Below are positions 19,310 to 28,065 of a stretch of 64,000 nt of DNA, piece after piece (position 1 is the first letter of the stretch; each line of letters starts with the position of its first letter). Below the pieces are notes generated by a model that was not told where the DNA came from, made no database searches, and saw only the letters and a program-made list of their open reading frames with translations. The position numbers and the translations under genes were made by a program. Source of the stretch: Brevibacillus parabrevis (lineage in GTDB: Bacteria > Bacillota > Bacilli > Brevibacillales > Brevibacillaceae); contig NZ_RHHV01000005.1 in NCBI RefSeq assembly GCF_003710905.1, positions 558,001 through 622,000 on the forward strand. Reading direction: 5' to 3'.

Positions 19310-20656
19310 TCAACCGATCGTGATTTTGCCTTTTGGATAGCGGAAGTATTCTTTCTGCCTGCGTTGGGCCAGCGCGAATGCGATCGTCAGCGGCCCGACC
19401 CGTCCTGCGAACATCGTCAAAATGATCAGCGTTTTGCCGATCGGGGAGAGACTGGGGGTCAGCCCCATCGATAACCCGGTCGTGGCGAAAGCGGACGTGA
19501 CTTCGAACAAAATCATTTCAAAACGTGCGCCTGCTTCCGTAATGGACAGAGCCATCGTGACGGCCATGACGATGAACAACCCGGTCATGGTCACGGTCAG
19601 CGACTTGTAAATCATGTGCGGCAAAATGCGTTGCCGGAAAAAGATGACGTCTTCCTTCCCTTTGATCTGGGCGATGACCGCACCGATGAGCGTGGCAAAC
19701 GTCGTCGTCTTGATCCCGCCCCCGGTGGAACCGGGAGAAGCCCCGATGAACATCAGCAAAATGATCAGGAACAGCGAAGACTGGCGCATGTCGCCGATGC
19801 TCAGCGTGTTCGACCCGGCCGTTCGCGCCGTCACAGACTGATAGAGCGAGCCGAGCACTTTTCCGAGCATGGAGAGCGGCTGCAACGTTTTCGGGTTCGT
19901 ATACTCCAAAATGAAGATCAGCACCGTACCGCCCAGCACCAAGAGGGCAGTCGTGGACAGGACGACTTTGGTATGCAGCGACAGGCGGCGCGTATGGCGA
20001 TATTCGTACAGATCGCTGACGACGATAAAGCCAATCCCGCCGAGAATAATCAATAAGCATACGACGAGCGTGACGAGCGGATCGTCTACATAGCCCGTCA
20101 GGCTGGCGAAGTCGCCCATCAAGTCAAAGCCGGCGTTGTTGAAATTGGAGATGGCGTGAAAAAAGCCAAAGTAGATCGCTTTTGGCAAAGGAAAGTCGAA
20201 GGCGAACCGGATCGAAAGCAAAACCCCGCCGATCAGCTCTGCCAGCGCGGTGAAAATCAGGATCATTTTGGCCAGACGGACGACGCCTTCCATCGTCATC
20301 TGGTTCAGCGACTCTTGCAAGATCAGCCGCTCGCGCAACGAGATTTTTTTGCGCATGATCAAGGAAAAGAAAGTGGCGACGGTCATGAAGCCAAGACCGC
20401 CAATTTGGATAAGCGAGAGGATGACCATCTGACCGAAAGTCGTAAAGGTCGTTCCGGTGTCCACGACGACCAGACCTGTCACGCAGGTGGCCGAAGTGGC
20501 GGTGAACAGAGAATCAAGCCACGGCAGTCCTTGTCCGTTGACGGTAGCGCTCGGCAGGGTCAACAGGAATGTGCCGAGAAGGATAATCAGGGCGAACCCA
20601 AGGACGAGTGTTTTCGGGGGATCAAGCTGTAGCTTGTCAGTCCATTTTCTGATCAT
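19310..20656 (-). CDS. ktrB: Potassium uptake protein KtrB/KtrD (TrkH family)
   Basis: The K+-translocating membrane subunit of a Ktr system. Four membrane-pore-membrane units can be seen, each with a filter glycine: SATCVTGLVVVDTG, NFNNAGFDL, TARTAGSNT and AFATTGLSMG. 448 aa. The ATG at 20656 is preferred over 20665 because GAGGT (20666-20670) abuts the first and is 9 nt from the second. The RCK subunit that should gate it is the ktrA gene 25 kb away at 45070. Confidence 0.92.
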   Translation of the reverse strand: MIRKWTDKLQLDPPKTLVLGFALIILLGTFLLTLPSATVNGQGLPWLDSLFTATSATCVTGLVVVDTGTTFTTFGQMVILSLIQIGGLGFMTVATFFSLIMRKKISLRERLILQESLNQMTMEGVVRLAKMILIFTALAELIGGVLLSIRFAFDFPLPKAIYFGFFHAISNFNNAGFDLMGDFASLTGYVDDPLVTLVVCLLIILGGIGFIVVSDLYEYRHTRRLSLHTKVVLSTTALLVLGGTVLIFILEYTNPKTLQPLSMLGKVLGSLYQSVTARTAGSNTLSIGDMRQSSLFLIILLMFIGASPGSTGGGIKTTTFATLIGAVIAQIKGKEDVIFFRQRILPHMIYKSLTVTMTGLFIVMAVTMALSITEAGARFEMILFEVTSAFATTGLSMGLTPSLSPIGKTLIILTMFAGRVGPLTIAFALAQRRQKEYFRYPKGKITIG

Positions 20657-20749
20657 GTAGGTCATACCTCGACTTCTTTATACGATTGTGAATGGTTTGA
20701 TGCGAGAAAAACTCGGTATTTCCTTAGTATGGCGTTTCCCCTGAAAAAA

Positions 20750-22192
20750 TTACCGCAAAAGGGCGGCCCCCAGACGATGCAGCCAGTGCTTCAGTTCGCG
20801 CTCCTCCAGCGGGGCGAGCGGAAACCGGACAGCAGGGCGGCGCTTGGTGTCGTCAGGCTCGTCAGCTACCCGAAAAGCATGGCCGCACGTAAGCTCAAGC
20901 CCTTCTTCCCGCAGGATGGTTACGACCCGCTCTTCCAGCTCGGTGGCGTTCGTAGTCGGATTTCCCCATTCGATCCACGTATTCAGCCCGCCGGAAATCG
21001 GATACATCCGGGCGTGGGACGGCAAAGCCTGCTGTTTTTCCTTCCAAAGCCTAAGGAAGCGGGACTGGAACAGAGCGCGGTGATCCGGCAAATACTTTTC
21101 GTAAAACCAGGGATCGCCGAGGAGTGTAACGGCTGCCTCTACGACCAAGAGCGACGGCTCCGCACCTGTCATCGAGACAATCTGTCTGTAGCGCTCCAGC
21201 TCCTCTTCGGCAAAATCAGAAGGCAGCATCAGGACGCCGAGTTGCAGATCGCGTGCCAGCGTCTTGGACAGAGAGTGCAGGTAGTACACGTCGACAGAGC
21301 TTTTTTGCTGAAAAGCCATCTCGTAAATCGGCTTGCTCGGCTCCTCGAACCACAAGTCGCCGTAGTGGTCGTTTTCCACGATGCGCACGCTGTGGCGTTC
21401 GGCCCAGGCAAGCAGTTCTTCCTTGCGTTTCAGCGAGTAGCTGATCCCGGTAGGAAAATGATAGTGCGGATTGATCAAGAGCCAGTTGGCCGGGTAGTGC
21501 TCCTGTTCCTGATCGAGTGCTTCTATGCTGACTCCTTCGTCGTCGAGCCGAATCGGACGCACCGTGATGCCGCACTGACTGAGCAAGCGCAAAAAGACGG
21601 GGTAGCTGTATTCCTCCACGTAGACGACATCGCGCGGATTCATGATGCGCTGGGCGAGAAAGGCGAACCCGCTCGTACTCCGGTTGAACAGCAGCACGCG
21701 TTCAGGGGAGTGCGGCAAGCCTCTTCTGCTCAGGTGATCGGCAAATACTTTGGCGGCTTGGGCGCGGCGGAGTTTCTTTTGCGCCGAAGGTTCGTCCAGT
21801 ACGGCCAAGCTCTCGTAAAAGGCGCCGCGCAGTCGCTTGACCAGCTCTTCGCCAGGGCGGGGAGAAGAGTCGGCGAGCGAAGCGATCGGAATGTCGGTGA
21901 GCGGCAGGCGGCTTTCCAGACGCGCTTCTTTTGCCAGTTGCGTCAAGTAGTAGCCTTTGCCGTGCACCGCCTCCAGCCAGCCTTCCAATGCGAGGTGATC
22001 GTATGCTTTTTTGACGGTTTCCAGCGAGCAGCCGCTGACGGTTTTCATATCGCGAAGGGAAATCAACTGCTGACCGTCTACAAGAAAGGCCCCGCGCAGA
22101 ATAGCTGTTTTCAGTTGCTCGGCTAGTTGCACATAAATGGGCGTGTGGGATTGCTTGTGAAAATGGAACGAAAAAAATGGGCGTTCTGCCAT
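20750..22192 (-). CDS. MocR-type regulator (GntR DNA-binding domain plus aminotransferase-like domain)
   Basis: A 480-residue PLP-dependent transcription regulator. The N-terminal winged helix spans about residues 10-80 (THPIYVQL-like HTPIYVQLAEQLKTAIL, SLETVKKAYDHLALEGWL). The rest resembles fold-type I aminotransferases, with the PLP lysine probably in HSLSKTLARDLQLG. AAGGAGG lies 9 nt before the ATG at 22192. It is divergent from moaB; the shared gap holds an inverted repeat (GTGAAAA 22273-22279, TTTTCAC 22291-22297) that may be an operator. The effector and targets are unknown. Confidence 0.85.
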   Translation of the reverse strand: MAERPFFSFHFHKQSHTPIYVQLAEQLKTAILRGAFLVDGQQLISLRDMKTVSGCSLETVKKAYDHLALEGWLEAVHGKGYYLTQLAKEARLESRLPLTDIPIASLADSSPRPGEELVKRLRGAFYESLAVLDEPSAQKKLRRAQAAKVFADHLSRRGLPHSPERVLLFNRSTSGFAFLAQRIMNPRDVVYVEEYSYPVFLRLLSQCGITVRPIRLDDEGVSIEALDQEQEHYPANWLLINPHYHFPTGISYSLKRKEELLAWAERHSVRIVENDHYGDLWFEEPSKPIYEMAFQQKSSVDVYYLHSLSKTLARDLQLGVLMLPSDFAEEELERYRQIVSMTGAEPSLLVVEAAVTLLGDPWFYEKYLPDHRALFQSRFLRLWKEKQQALPSHARMYPISGGLNTWIEWGNPTTNATELEERVVTILREEGLELTCGHAFRVADEPDDTKRRPAVRFPLAPLEERELKHWLHRLGAALLR

Positions 22193-22384
22193 CCGGGGAC
22201 GCCTCCTTGTCTGTCGAAAATAGCTGTCATCAGCATTATATCGAAAACCGCGCCATCTCGGGTAGCAGAAGTGTGAAAAACGTCGAGAGGTTTTCACGGA
22301 AATCGCGCGGTTGAGCCGTACCGGATTGAGGGAAAATGGTAGAATGAGAGAAAATGCGCCAGCAGGAAAAGGGGAGGACGCAAA

Positions 22385-22891
22385 ATGAGCACACAGGAGC
22401 ACAAGGCATTGTCGCCCAAACACGTAACGTGCATGGTCATCACCGTGTCAGATACGCGAACCGAAGAGACAGACAAGAGCGGACAATTAATGAAGCAACT
22501 GGTGGGCGAAGCAGGTCATCACGTTGCCCTGTACCAGATCGTGAAGGACGAGCCTGCCGAGGTGATCGCAGCTATCGAAGCAGGAGTGGCGCATCCGGAC
22601 GTGCAGGTCATTTTGCTCAACGGCGGGACAGGCATATCGCCGCGCGACAACACGTTCGAAGCGGTGCACGGCTTGCTGGAAAAAGAAATGCCCGGCTTTG
22701 GCGAGCTGTTTCGGATGCTGAGCTTTACGGAAGATATCGGATCGGCGGCCATGCTCAGTCGCGCAGTCGCGGGCACCCGGGGAGGAAAAATGATCTTCTC
22801 CACGCCTGGGTCGACAGGTGCTGTCAAGCTGGCGATGAATCGCCTGATCGTGCCGGAACTTGGTCATGTCGTGCGAGAGTTGAATCGCTGA
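22385..22891 (+). CDS. moaB: Molybdenum cofactor biosynthesis protein MoaB/MogA family
   Basis: Molybdopterin adenylyltransferase-type protein, 168 aa. The LLNGGTGISPRDNTFEAV and FSTPGSTGAVKLAMNRLI blocks are typical of the MoaB/MogA fold that adenylates molybdopterin. GGGGAGG upstream of the ATG. It stands apart from moaA (7536) and no other moa or moe gene is in the window. Confidence 0.93.
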   Translation: MSTQEHKALSPKHVTCMVITVSDTRTEETDKSGQLMKQLVGEAGHHVALYQIVKDEPAEVIAAIEAGVAHPDVQVILLNGGTGISPRDNTFEAVHGLLEKEMPGFGELFRMLSFTEDIGSAAMLSRAVAGTRGGKMIFSTPGSTGAVKLAMNRLIVPELGHVVRELNR

Positions 22892-23024
22892 TCAGAACAG
22901 GATTTGCCGTGTTCTTGTCTCGTGTGGTACTGTTACGAAAGGAAATCGCTCGGTTTTCCACCGACTGTCGCAGCACAGATGGTTGGTGGCATGGCCGGAT
23001 TGTGCAAGGAGAGTAGACTCATTC

Positions 23025-24803
23025 ATGAAGATTGTATTATCGACCTTAAATGCCAAGTTCATTCACTCCTCACTGGCTTTGCGCTATTTGCGCAGCTACG
23101 CCCAGGAAGCTTTTCCGGGCATCGAGCTGGTGGAGTATACGATCAACGACGTGACGCTCAACATCGTGGCGGACATCTACAAGCGACAGCCCGATCTCGT
23201 CGCCTTTTCCTGTTATATCTGGAACATCCGCGAGACGTTGGACGTGATCCGCACATTGAAAAAAATATGTCCCGATGTTCCAGTGATCCTCGGAGGGCCG
23301 GAAGTGACTTACGATGCGGATGAATGGATGAAAAAGCATCCGGAGATTGATGTCATCGCCATCGGAGAAGGGGAGCAGACTTTTCTTGCGCTGCTGCAAA
23401 CCTATCAGGAGGCGAAAAACAGCGGTCAGCCTCCTCGCCTGCGGGATGTAGCGGGAATCGCCTATCGCGACGACGAGTACGTTCGCTTTTCCATGCCGAG
23501 AGCACAGATTGAAGAGATGGATGCGATTCCGTCGCCATTTGTGGATCATCTCGACGAACTGAACAACCGCGTCGTCTATTTCGAGGCATCCCGGGGGTGT
23601 CCGTTCAAGTGTCAGTACTGTCTTTCTTCTATTGAAGATGGCGTGCGCTACTTCAGCCTGGAGCGGGTGAAGGAAGACTTGCTGCGATTGATTCAGCATG
23701 GCATCAAAACGATTAAGTTCGTTGACCGTACGTTTAATATCAATAAAAAGTATGCGTTGGAGATTTTCCAGTTCCTTATCGACAATCACAACGGCACCGT
23801 TTTTCAGTTCGAGATTACGGCAGACATTTTGCGTGCGGACGTCCTGGACTTTTTGACGGAAAATGCGCCTCCGGGGATTTTCCGCTTCGAGATCGGCGTC
23901 CAGTCTACCAATGACGAAACAAACCGCCTGGTGCAGCGCATCCAGCGCTTCGACCGTCTGTCCAGAACGGTTACGCAAATCAAGGAATCGAAGAAGATCG
24001 ACCAGCATCTCGATTTGATCGCGGGCTTGCCGGAGGAAGACTATCACTCCTTCCGCAAGACGTTCAACGATGTGTTTGCCCTGCGTCCGGAGGAGCTTCA
24101 GCTCGGCTTTTTGAAAATGCTGCGCGGAACCGGAGTGCGGGCGCGCGCTGCCCAACACGGCTATGTGTTTATGGATGAAGCGCCTTACGAGATTTTGGGC
24201 AACAACGTGCTGTCTTTTGCGGATATGCAGAAGATCAAGCGGGTGGAGGACGTGCTGGAGAAATACTGGAACGCGCACCGGATGGATCTGACCTTGGAAT
24301 GGCTTTTGGCCAATCAGTTTGAGACGGCGTTTGACTTCTTCCAGACGTTTGGCGACTATTGGGAAAAGCAAGGCTGGAGCCGCATCGGGCATCAGCTGGA
24401 AGATTTGTTCACTCGCTTGCAGTCCTTTTTGGAGCAGCAAAAGGTCGAAGGGCTGGAACACGTGCTCAGCCTGATGAAATTCGACTACCTGCGCAACCAG
24501 AAGCATCGCCCGCGCAAGCTGTGGTGGGAGGATGTCATGGACAAGGAAGCGATGCAGCTGACGTATGCTGCCGTTTACGAGCAGCGCGACCGTTTGCGCG
24601 AAGACTTTGCCGCACATGCTGCGCTGGAAAAAGACTACTTCAAGCACACCGTAACGGCAAAAGTGACCTTCGATGTGGAGAAGTGGATGAGAACCGGAGA
24701 GATCATCGAAGGCGATTTTACCCTTGTCGTGTACTATCCGTATAAAAAAGAAGAAACGAACGATTTTGCTGTCGTCACTTCTGCCGTTCACGCTGCTGGC
24801 TGA
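23025..24803 (+). CDS. B12-binding domain radical SAM protein (3' end probably altered)
   Basis: A 592-residue protein with an N-terminal cobalamin-binding-like domain (VAFSCYIWNIRETLDVIR, VILGGPEVTYDADEW), a radical SAM core with C-x3-C-x2-C in RGCPFKCQYCLSS, and a long C-terminal helical part like DUF4080. The substrate is unknown. AAGGAG precedes the ATG at 23025. The last codons (about 24781-24803) overlap sequence that in the +1 frame encodes AlkD residues, so the native C-terminus was probably replaced by a deletion junction. Confidence 0.85.
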   Translation: MKIVLSTLNAKFIHSSLALRYLRSYAQEAFPGIELVEYTINDVTLNIVADIYKRQPDLVAFSCYIWNIRETLDVIRTLKKICPDVPVILGGPEVTYDADEWMKKHPEIDVIAIGEGEQTFLALLQTYQEAKNSGQPPRLRDVAGIAYRDDEYVRFSMPRAQIEEMDAIPSPFVDHLDELNNRVVYFEASRGCPFKCQYCLSSIEDGVRYFSLERVKEDLLRLIQHGIKTIKFVDRTFNINKKYALEIFQFLIDNHNGTVFQFEITADILRADVLDFLTENAPPGIFRFEIGVQSTNDETNRLVQRIQRFDRLSRTVTQIKESKKIDQHLDLIAGLPEEDYHSFRKTFNDVFALRPEELQLGFLKMLRGTGVRARAAQHGYVFMDEAPYEILGNNVLSFADMQKIKRVEDVLEKYWNAHRMDLTLEWLLANQFETAFDFFQTFGDYWEKQGWSRIGHQLEDLFTRLQSFLEQQKVEGLEHVLSLMKFDYLRNQKHRPRKLWWEDVMDKEAMQLTYAAVYEQRDRLREDFAAHAALEKDYFKHTVTAKVTFDVEKWMRTGEIIEGDFTLVVYYPYKKEETNDFAVVTSAVHAAG

Positions 24804-25254
24804 GCGCGAGTATCAATACGTGGCGATGGACTTGCTGGAGAAGCGAAAAAAGCAGCTGACACCTGAGCATCTGCCGTGGATCGTCCACTGGATTACTACA
24901 AAGTCGTGGTGGGACACGGTCGACTATTTGGCGGCTCATACCACAGGCAAGCTGTTTTCCCTCTATCCCGAGCTGATCCGGCCGAATGTGACAGCGTGGG
25001 TGCAAGGAGACGACATCTGGCTTGCGCGAACAGCGATCCTGTTCCAGCTGTCTTATAAGGCCAAGACCGATCAAGAGCTGCTGTTTTCCTTGATCGAGTC
25101 GTGTGCAGCGTCCAACCAATTTTTCATTCAAAAAGCGATAGGCTGGTCCCTGAGGGAATACGCTAAAACAGAACCCGAAGCAGTGCGTGGCTTTGCAGAA
25201 AGGACTGTGCTGTCGAACCTGAGCAAGCGAGAGGCGCTCAAACACCTTGGTTGA
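24781..25254 (+). pseudogene. 5'-truncated DNA alkylation repair enzyme (AlkD-like)
   Basis: The frame reads LPFTLLAEREYQYVAMDLL and on to TTKSWWDTVD, FIQKAIGWSLREYAK and SKREALKHLG, matching the C-terminal two thirds of AlkD (HEAT-repeat DNA glycosylase). The catalytic-site Trp/Asp (WWDTVD) and the later Trp (IGW) are present, but about 70 N-terminal residues are missing, and no start codon with a ribosome binding site exists. The remnant begins inside the end of the radical SAM gene in another frame, so a deletion between two neighbours is the simplest explanation. Confidence 0.75.
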
Positions 25255-25374
25255 TCGGCGCGTCGAGTTGTCCATGATTTCTTCGCTTGATAAAAATGGT
25301 TCATCTATTGCAAAATAGACAAGTACCTTTTTGCATGTTCACACGTAATAACTAAGAGTCACATACTGCGCGCA

Positions 25375-25430
25375 GCCACTGCCCGTCGACTGAAATTTTG
25401 CCGCCAGTGGCAAAGATAGGGGATTTTGCC
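25375..25430 (+). promoter_or_regulatory. Leader with mutually exclusive hairpins at the dedA ribosome binding site
   Basis: GCCACTG (25375-25381) can pair with CAGTGGC (25405-25411). The overlapping GGCAAA (25409-25414) can pair either with the upstream TTTGCC (25397-25402) or with the downstream TTTGCC (25425-25430); in the last case AGGGG, the likely ribosome binding site, is held in the 10-nt loop. The structures exclude one another, as in a translational switch. No known riboswitch class was recognised. Confidence 0.4.
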
Positions 25431-25432
25431 TC

Positions 25433-26050
25433 ATGGAAATCAACCTGCTGATGTCAATCATCGAACAATACGGCTACGTTGCGATTTTTTTCCTGCTCTG
25501 GCTGGGGATTGTCGGCTTGCCCATCCCGGATGAGCTGGTCGTCGCCACGGGAGGTTTTCTCGCCTCGATTGGCCTATTGGACCCGTTCTACTCGTTTTTG
25601 GCCGGGTACATGGGAGTTGCCTCCGGATTGACCATAGGTTTTTTATTAGGAAAATACTTTGGGAAGCCGATCTTGCAATGGCTGTCCAAAAGCGAAAAGA
25701 TGAGACATGCTGTAGAGCGATCGACAGGCTTGCTGGAGAAATACGGCACGACAGCCTTGTGCATCAGCTATCTCTTTCCGGTTGTCCGCCACGTCGTGCC
25801 TTATTTGGTGGCGCTGGGAGGCATGACGTACCGCCGCTATGCCTTGCTGTCGTATCCGATCGGGCTTGTCTGGACGATTGCTTTTTACTTTCTCGGCTAT
25901 GTATTCGGAAACAACGTAGAGGCGATTATCGGGATGATTCGCCAGTACGGGTTTTACGCGTTGCTGGTCGTCGTGGTGGGACTGGCCGCCTGGTTGATCG
26001 TGCGCAAGCTCATCATCAGCAATCGCGCGTATCGGGCCAAAGGAGAATAA
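25433..26050 (+). CDS. DedA family membrane protein
   Basis: A 205-residue integral membrane protein with the DedA/VTT hallmarks: the re-entrant segment GLPIPDELVVATGGFLAS, the G-rich region LLGKYFGKP and the second motif SYLFPVVRHVVPYLVALGG. DedA proteins include undecaprenyl-phosphate and phospholipid translocases; the substrate here is not known. The DUF1294 gene follows after 3 nt, so the two form an operon. Confidence 0.88.
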   Translation: MEINLLMSIIEQYGYVAIFFLLWLGIVGLPIPDELVVATGGFLASIGLLDPFYSFLAGYMGVASGLTIGFLLGKYFGKPILQWLSKSEKMRHAVERSTGLLEKYGTTALCISYLFPVVRHVVPYLVALGGMTYRRYALLSYPIGLVWTIAFYFLGYVFGNNVEAIIGMIRQYGFYALLVVVVGLAAWLIVRKLIISNRAYRAKGE

Positions 26051-26053
26051 GCG

Positions 26054-26413
26054 ATGAGACTGGAACAAGTGGCAACGCACAGGCGCAATCGCAATCTGGT
26101 GCTTGCGCTCGCCTGGCTGCTGGTGCTCGGAGGGTATTTCAGCTTCGAGCCGTTTGTCACGGCAGCGGGCGCTCTGATTGTGAACGGCTACGCCTGGTTT
26201 CTGATGTACACGGACAAGCGTCTGGCAAAAAGGAAAAGCTGGCGGATTCCCGAGGCCAGCCTTCTGCTCGTCGCTTTTCTCGGAGGAGGACCGGGGGCAC
26301 TGGCGGGGATGCTGTTGCACCGCCACAAAACCCGGCATGCCTCCTTCCTGTTTTTTGTCCCACTGTTTTGTCTATTGCAAATCGCGCTGGTCGTCTGGAT
26401 CGGCAGACAATAA
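26054..26413 (+). CDS. DUF1294 membrane protein
   Basis: A 119-residue protein with three to four hydrophobic segments and the DUF1294 features AWFLMYTDKRLAKRKSWRIPE and FLGGGPGALAGMLLHRHKTRH. Function unknown. It starts 3 nt after dedA, with GGAGAA overlapping the end of that gene as ribosome binding site, and is followed by a terminator. Confidence 0.85.
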   Translation: MRLEQVATHRRNRNLVLALAWLLVLGGYFSFEPFVTAAGALIVNGYAWFLMYTDKRLAKRKSWRIPEASLLLVAFLGGGPGALAGMLLHRHKTRHASFLFFVPLFCLLQIALVVWIGRQ

Positions 26414-26416
26414 GGC

Positions 26417-26458
26417 AAGAACCTCGTGTGCAACGAATGACGCGAGGTTCTTTTTTTG
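26417..26458 (+). terminator. Terminator after the dedA-DUF1294 operon
   Basis: AAGAACCTCG and CGAGGTTCTT form the stem, followed by seven T. Confidence 0.85.
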
Positions 26459-26507
26459 TTTTCCCATAATGAAAACGCATAAATGACAGAAAACTCTAAA
26501 TTGTATG

Positions 26508-26536
26508 TTGCGCATTTGGGAAATCGAGCCTATAAT
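26508..26536 (+). promoter_or_regulatory. Promoter of the iclR gene
   Basis: TTGCGC (26508-26513) and TATAAT (26531-26536), 17-nt spacing. Confidence 0.6.
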
Positions 26537-26552
26537 AAAAAATGTAATCAAC

Positions 26553-26583
26553 ATTATCGAATGGCGTTCGATAATATCGAACG
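26553..26583 (+). promoter_or_regulatory. Probable IclR operator
   Basis: A perfect 9-bp inverted repeat, ATTATCGAA (26553-26561) and TTCGATAAT (26567-26575), with a 5-nt spacer, plus a third half-site-like ATATCGAAC (26575-26583). It sits between the promoter and the iclR start, where autorepression would act. Confidence 0.6.
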
Positions 26584-26596
26584 AACAGGAGGGATC

Positions 26597-27361
26597 ATGA
26601 GCGAAAAGTTTATCCAATCTGTGGATCGAGCCATCGATATTTTGGAGCTGTTTTCCCTCGCGCAGCAGGAGCTGAGCGTCAAGGAGATCAGTGATCGGCT
26701 GCAACTCTCGAAGAGCACGGTTCACGGCTTGATCAAAACCTTGGAGCACAGAGGGTACCTGGAGCAAAAGCCGACCGATCAAAAGTACAAGCTCGGACTG
26801 CGTCTGTTCGAGCTGGGGAACCTGGTTGGCAGCGGCATGGAGCTGCGCAATCTCGCCTACCCGATCATTCAAGAGTTGGTCGCGAAATTGCAAGAGACGG
26901 TTCACCTGGTCGTGCTCGACAAGGACGAAGTGGTGTACGTGGAAAAAGTGGAAGGGCCTGCTGCCCTGCGGATGTACTCCATGCTGGGGAAGCGCGCTCC
27001 CATGTATTGCACAGGGGTAGGGAAAGCGCTGTTCGCTTACTTGGATGAGGCGACCGTGGATCGCATTTTGCAAGAAGCGGAGATGACGGCATTCACGCCG
27101 TTTACGCTGACTGATCCGGACGCGATCAAGCAAGAGCTGGGCAAAATTCGCGAGCAAGGGTACGCCATCGACGACGAAGAGATCGAGATCGGCCTGAAAT
27201 GCGTGGCAGCGCCGATTTTCAACCATGAAGGGAAAGTGATCGCCTCCATAAGCTGCGCCGGTCCCAAACATCGCTTCTCCGACGACAAAATGGCGACGTT
27301 TATTCACGAAGTCAAGCAAGCTGCGCTGGCGGTTTCCAGACGGTTTGGGTATCGAGGCTGA
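26597..27361 (+). CDS. IclR family regulator, probable control gene of the 3-hydroxyanthranilate cluster
   Basis: A 254-residue regulator with an N-terminal winged HTH (LSVKEISDRLQLSKSTVHGLIKTL) and the C-terminal IclR effector domain (YCTGVGKALFAYLDE, GLKCVAAPIF, ISCAGPKHRF). AGGAGGG precedes the ATG at 26597; the upstream in-frame codons lie in the promoter. It is followed in the same direction by the catabolic genes after 164 nt. The effector is likely a pathway intermediate; this is inference from position. Confidence 0.85.
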   Translation: MSEKFIQSVDRAIDILELFSLAQQELSVKEISDRLQLSKSTVHGLIKTLEHRGYLEQKPTDQKYKLGLRLFELGNLVGSGMELRNLAYPIIQELVAKLQETVHLVVLDKDEVVYVEKVEGPAALRMYSMLGKRAPMYCTGVGKALFAYLDEATVDRILQEAEMTAFTPFTLTDPDAIKQELGKIREQGYAIDDEEIEIGLKCVAAPIFNHEGKVIASISCAGPKHRFSDDKMATFIHEVKQAALAVSRRFGYRG

Positions 27362-27525
27362 TGGGCAACAAAAAGAGACTTCCCCCTTGTTGGAGCAGTT
27401 TTCAAGCGGCCAGCCGAAAACACCACAAAGAGAAGTCTATCTGAGAACCATTCGCCAACCATACTCAAACCTCCTGCAATTGGTGAGAGAATCATTTTTC
27501 AAATACGAAAAGGAGCGTGTCCGAT
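27362..27525 (+). other. Gap between iclR and the catabolic operon
   Basis: 164 nt without a gene. It holds a 7-bp inverted repeat AGACTTC/GAAGTCT (27376-27382, 27432-27438) that spans about 50 nt and the AAGGAG ribosome binding site of the next gene. No clear sigma-A promoter was found, so the operon may be read from the iclR promoter or from a non-consensus one. Confidence 0.3.
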
Positions 27526-28065
27526 ATGAGCACTATCACAAAACCAATAAATATTTGGAAGTTCATCGATGAGAATAAAGACAGCCTGAAACCGCCTGTC
27601 AACAACAAAGTCGTCTGGAAGGACGCCGAGCTGATGATGATGGTGCTGGGCGGGCCAAACAAACGCCGCGACTTCCACGTCGATCCGTCCGAGGAAATTT
27701 TTTATCAGCTGAAGGGCGACTGCTACGTGGAAATCATCAACGCCGAAGGCAAGCGCGAGGTCATCACGGTACGCGAGGGAGAAATGTTCCTGTTGCCAGC
27801 GAATGTTCCGCATTCCCCGCACCGTGTAGCAGACACGATCGGGTTGGTCATCGAGCGCAACCGGGATGAAGGCGAGCTGGAAGATTTCGTCTGGTTTTGC
27901 GAGAAGTGCGACCAGGAGATGCACCGCACCCGCGTGCAGCTGACAGATATCGAAAAACAGGTGAAAGAAGCGATCCATACTTTCAACGGTAGCGAAGATT
28001 TGCGCACATGCAAAAACTGCGGTCATGTAGCGTCGGAGGAAGTGAAAGAATGGCAGCCAGAATAG
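27526..28065 (+). CDS. nbaC: 3-hydroxyanthranilate 3,4-dioxygenase
   Basis: Opens the ring of 3-hydroxyanthranilate to 2-amino-3-carboxymuconate-6-semialdehyde. A cupin of 179 residues with the iron ligands H51, E57 (DFHVDPSEE) and H96 (NVPHSPHR). It also keeps the second, rubredoxin-like metal site of bacterial enzymes: C125/C128 (FCEKC) and C162/C165 (CKNC). The ATG at 27526 is 10 nt from AAGGAG; the GTG at 27517 is too close. It overlaps the next gene by 16 nt. Confidence 0.95.
   Translation: MSTITKPINIWKFIDENKDSLKPPVNNKVVWKDAELMMMVLGGPNKRRDFHVDPSEEIFYQLKGDCYVEIINAEGKREVITVREGEMFLLPANVPHSPHRVADTIGLVIERNRDEGELEDFVWFCEKCDQEMHRTRVQLTDIEKQVKEAIHTFNGSEDLRTCKNCGHVASEEVKEWQPE

Noticed and set aside
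27345..27572. Small plus-strand frame between iclR and the dioxygenase gene
   Set aside because: It overlaps both neighbours, has no ribosome binding site and no recognisable product.
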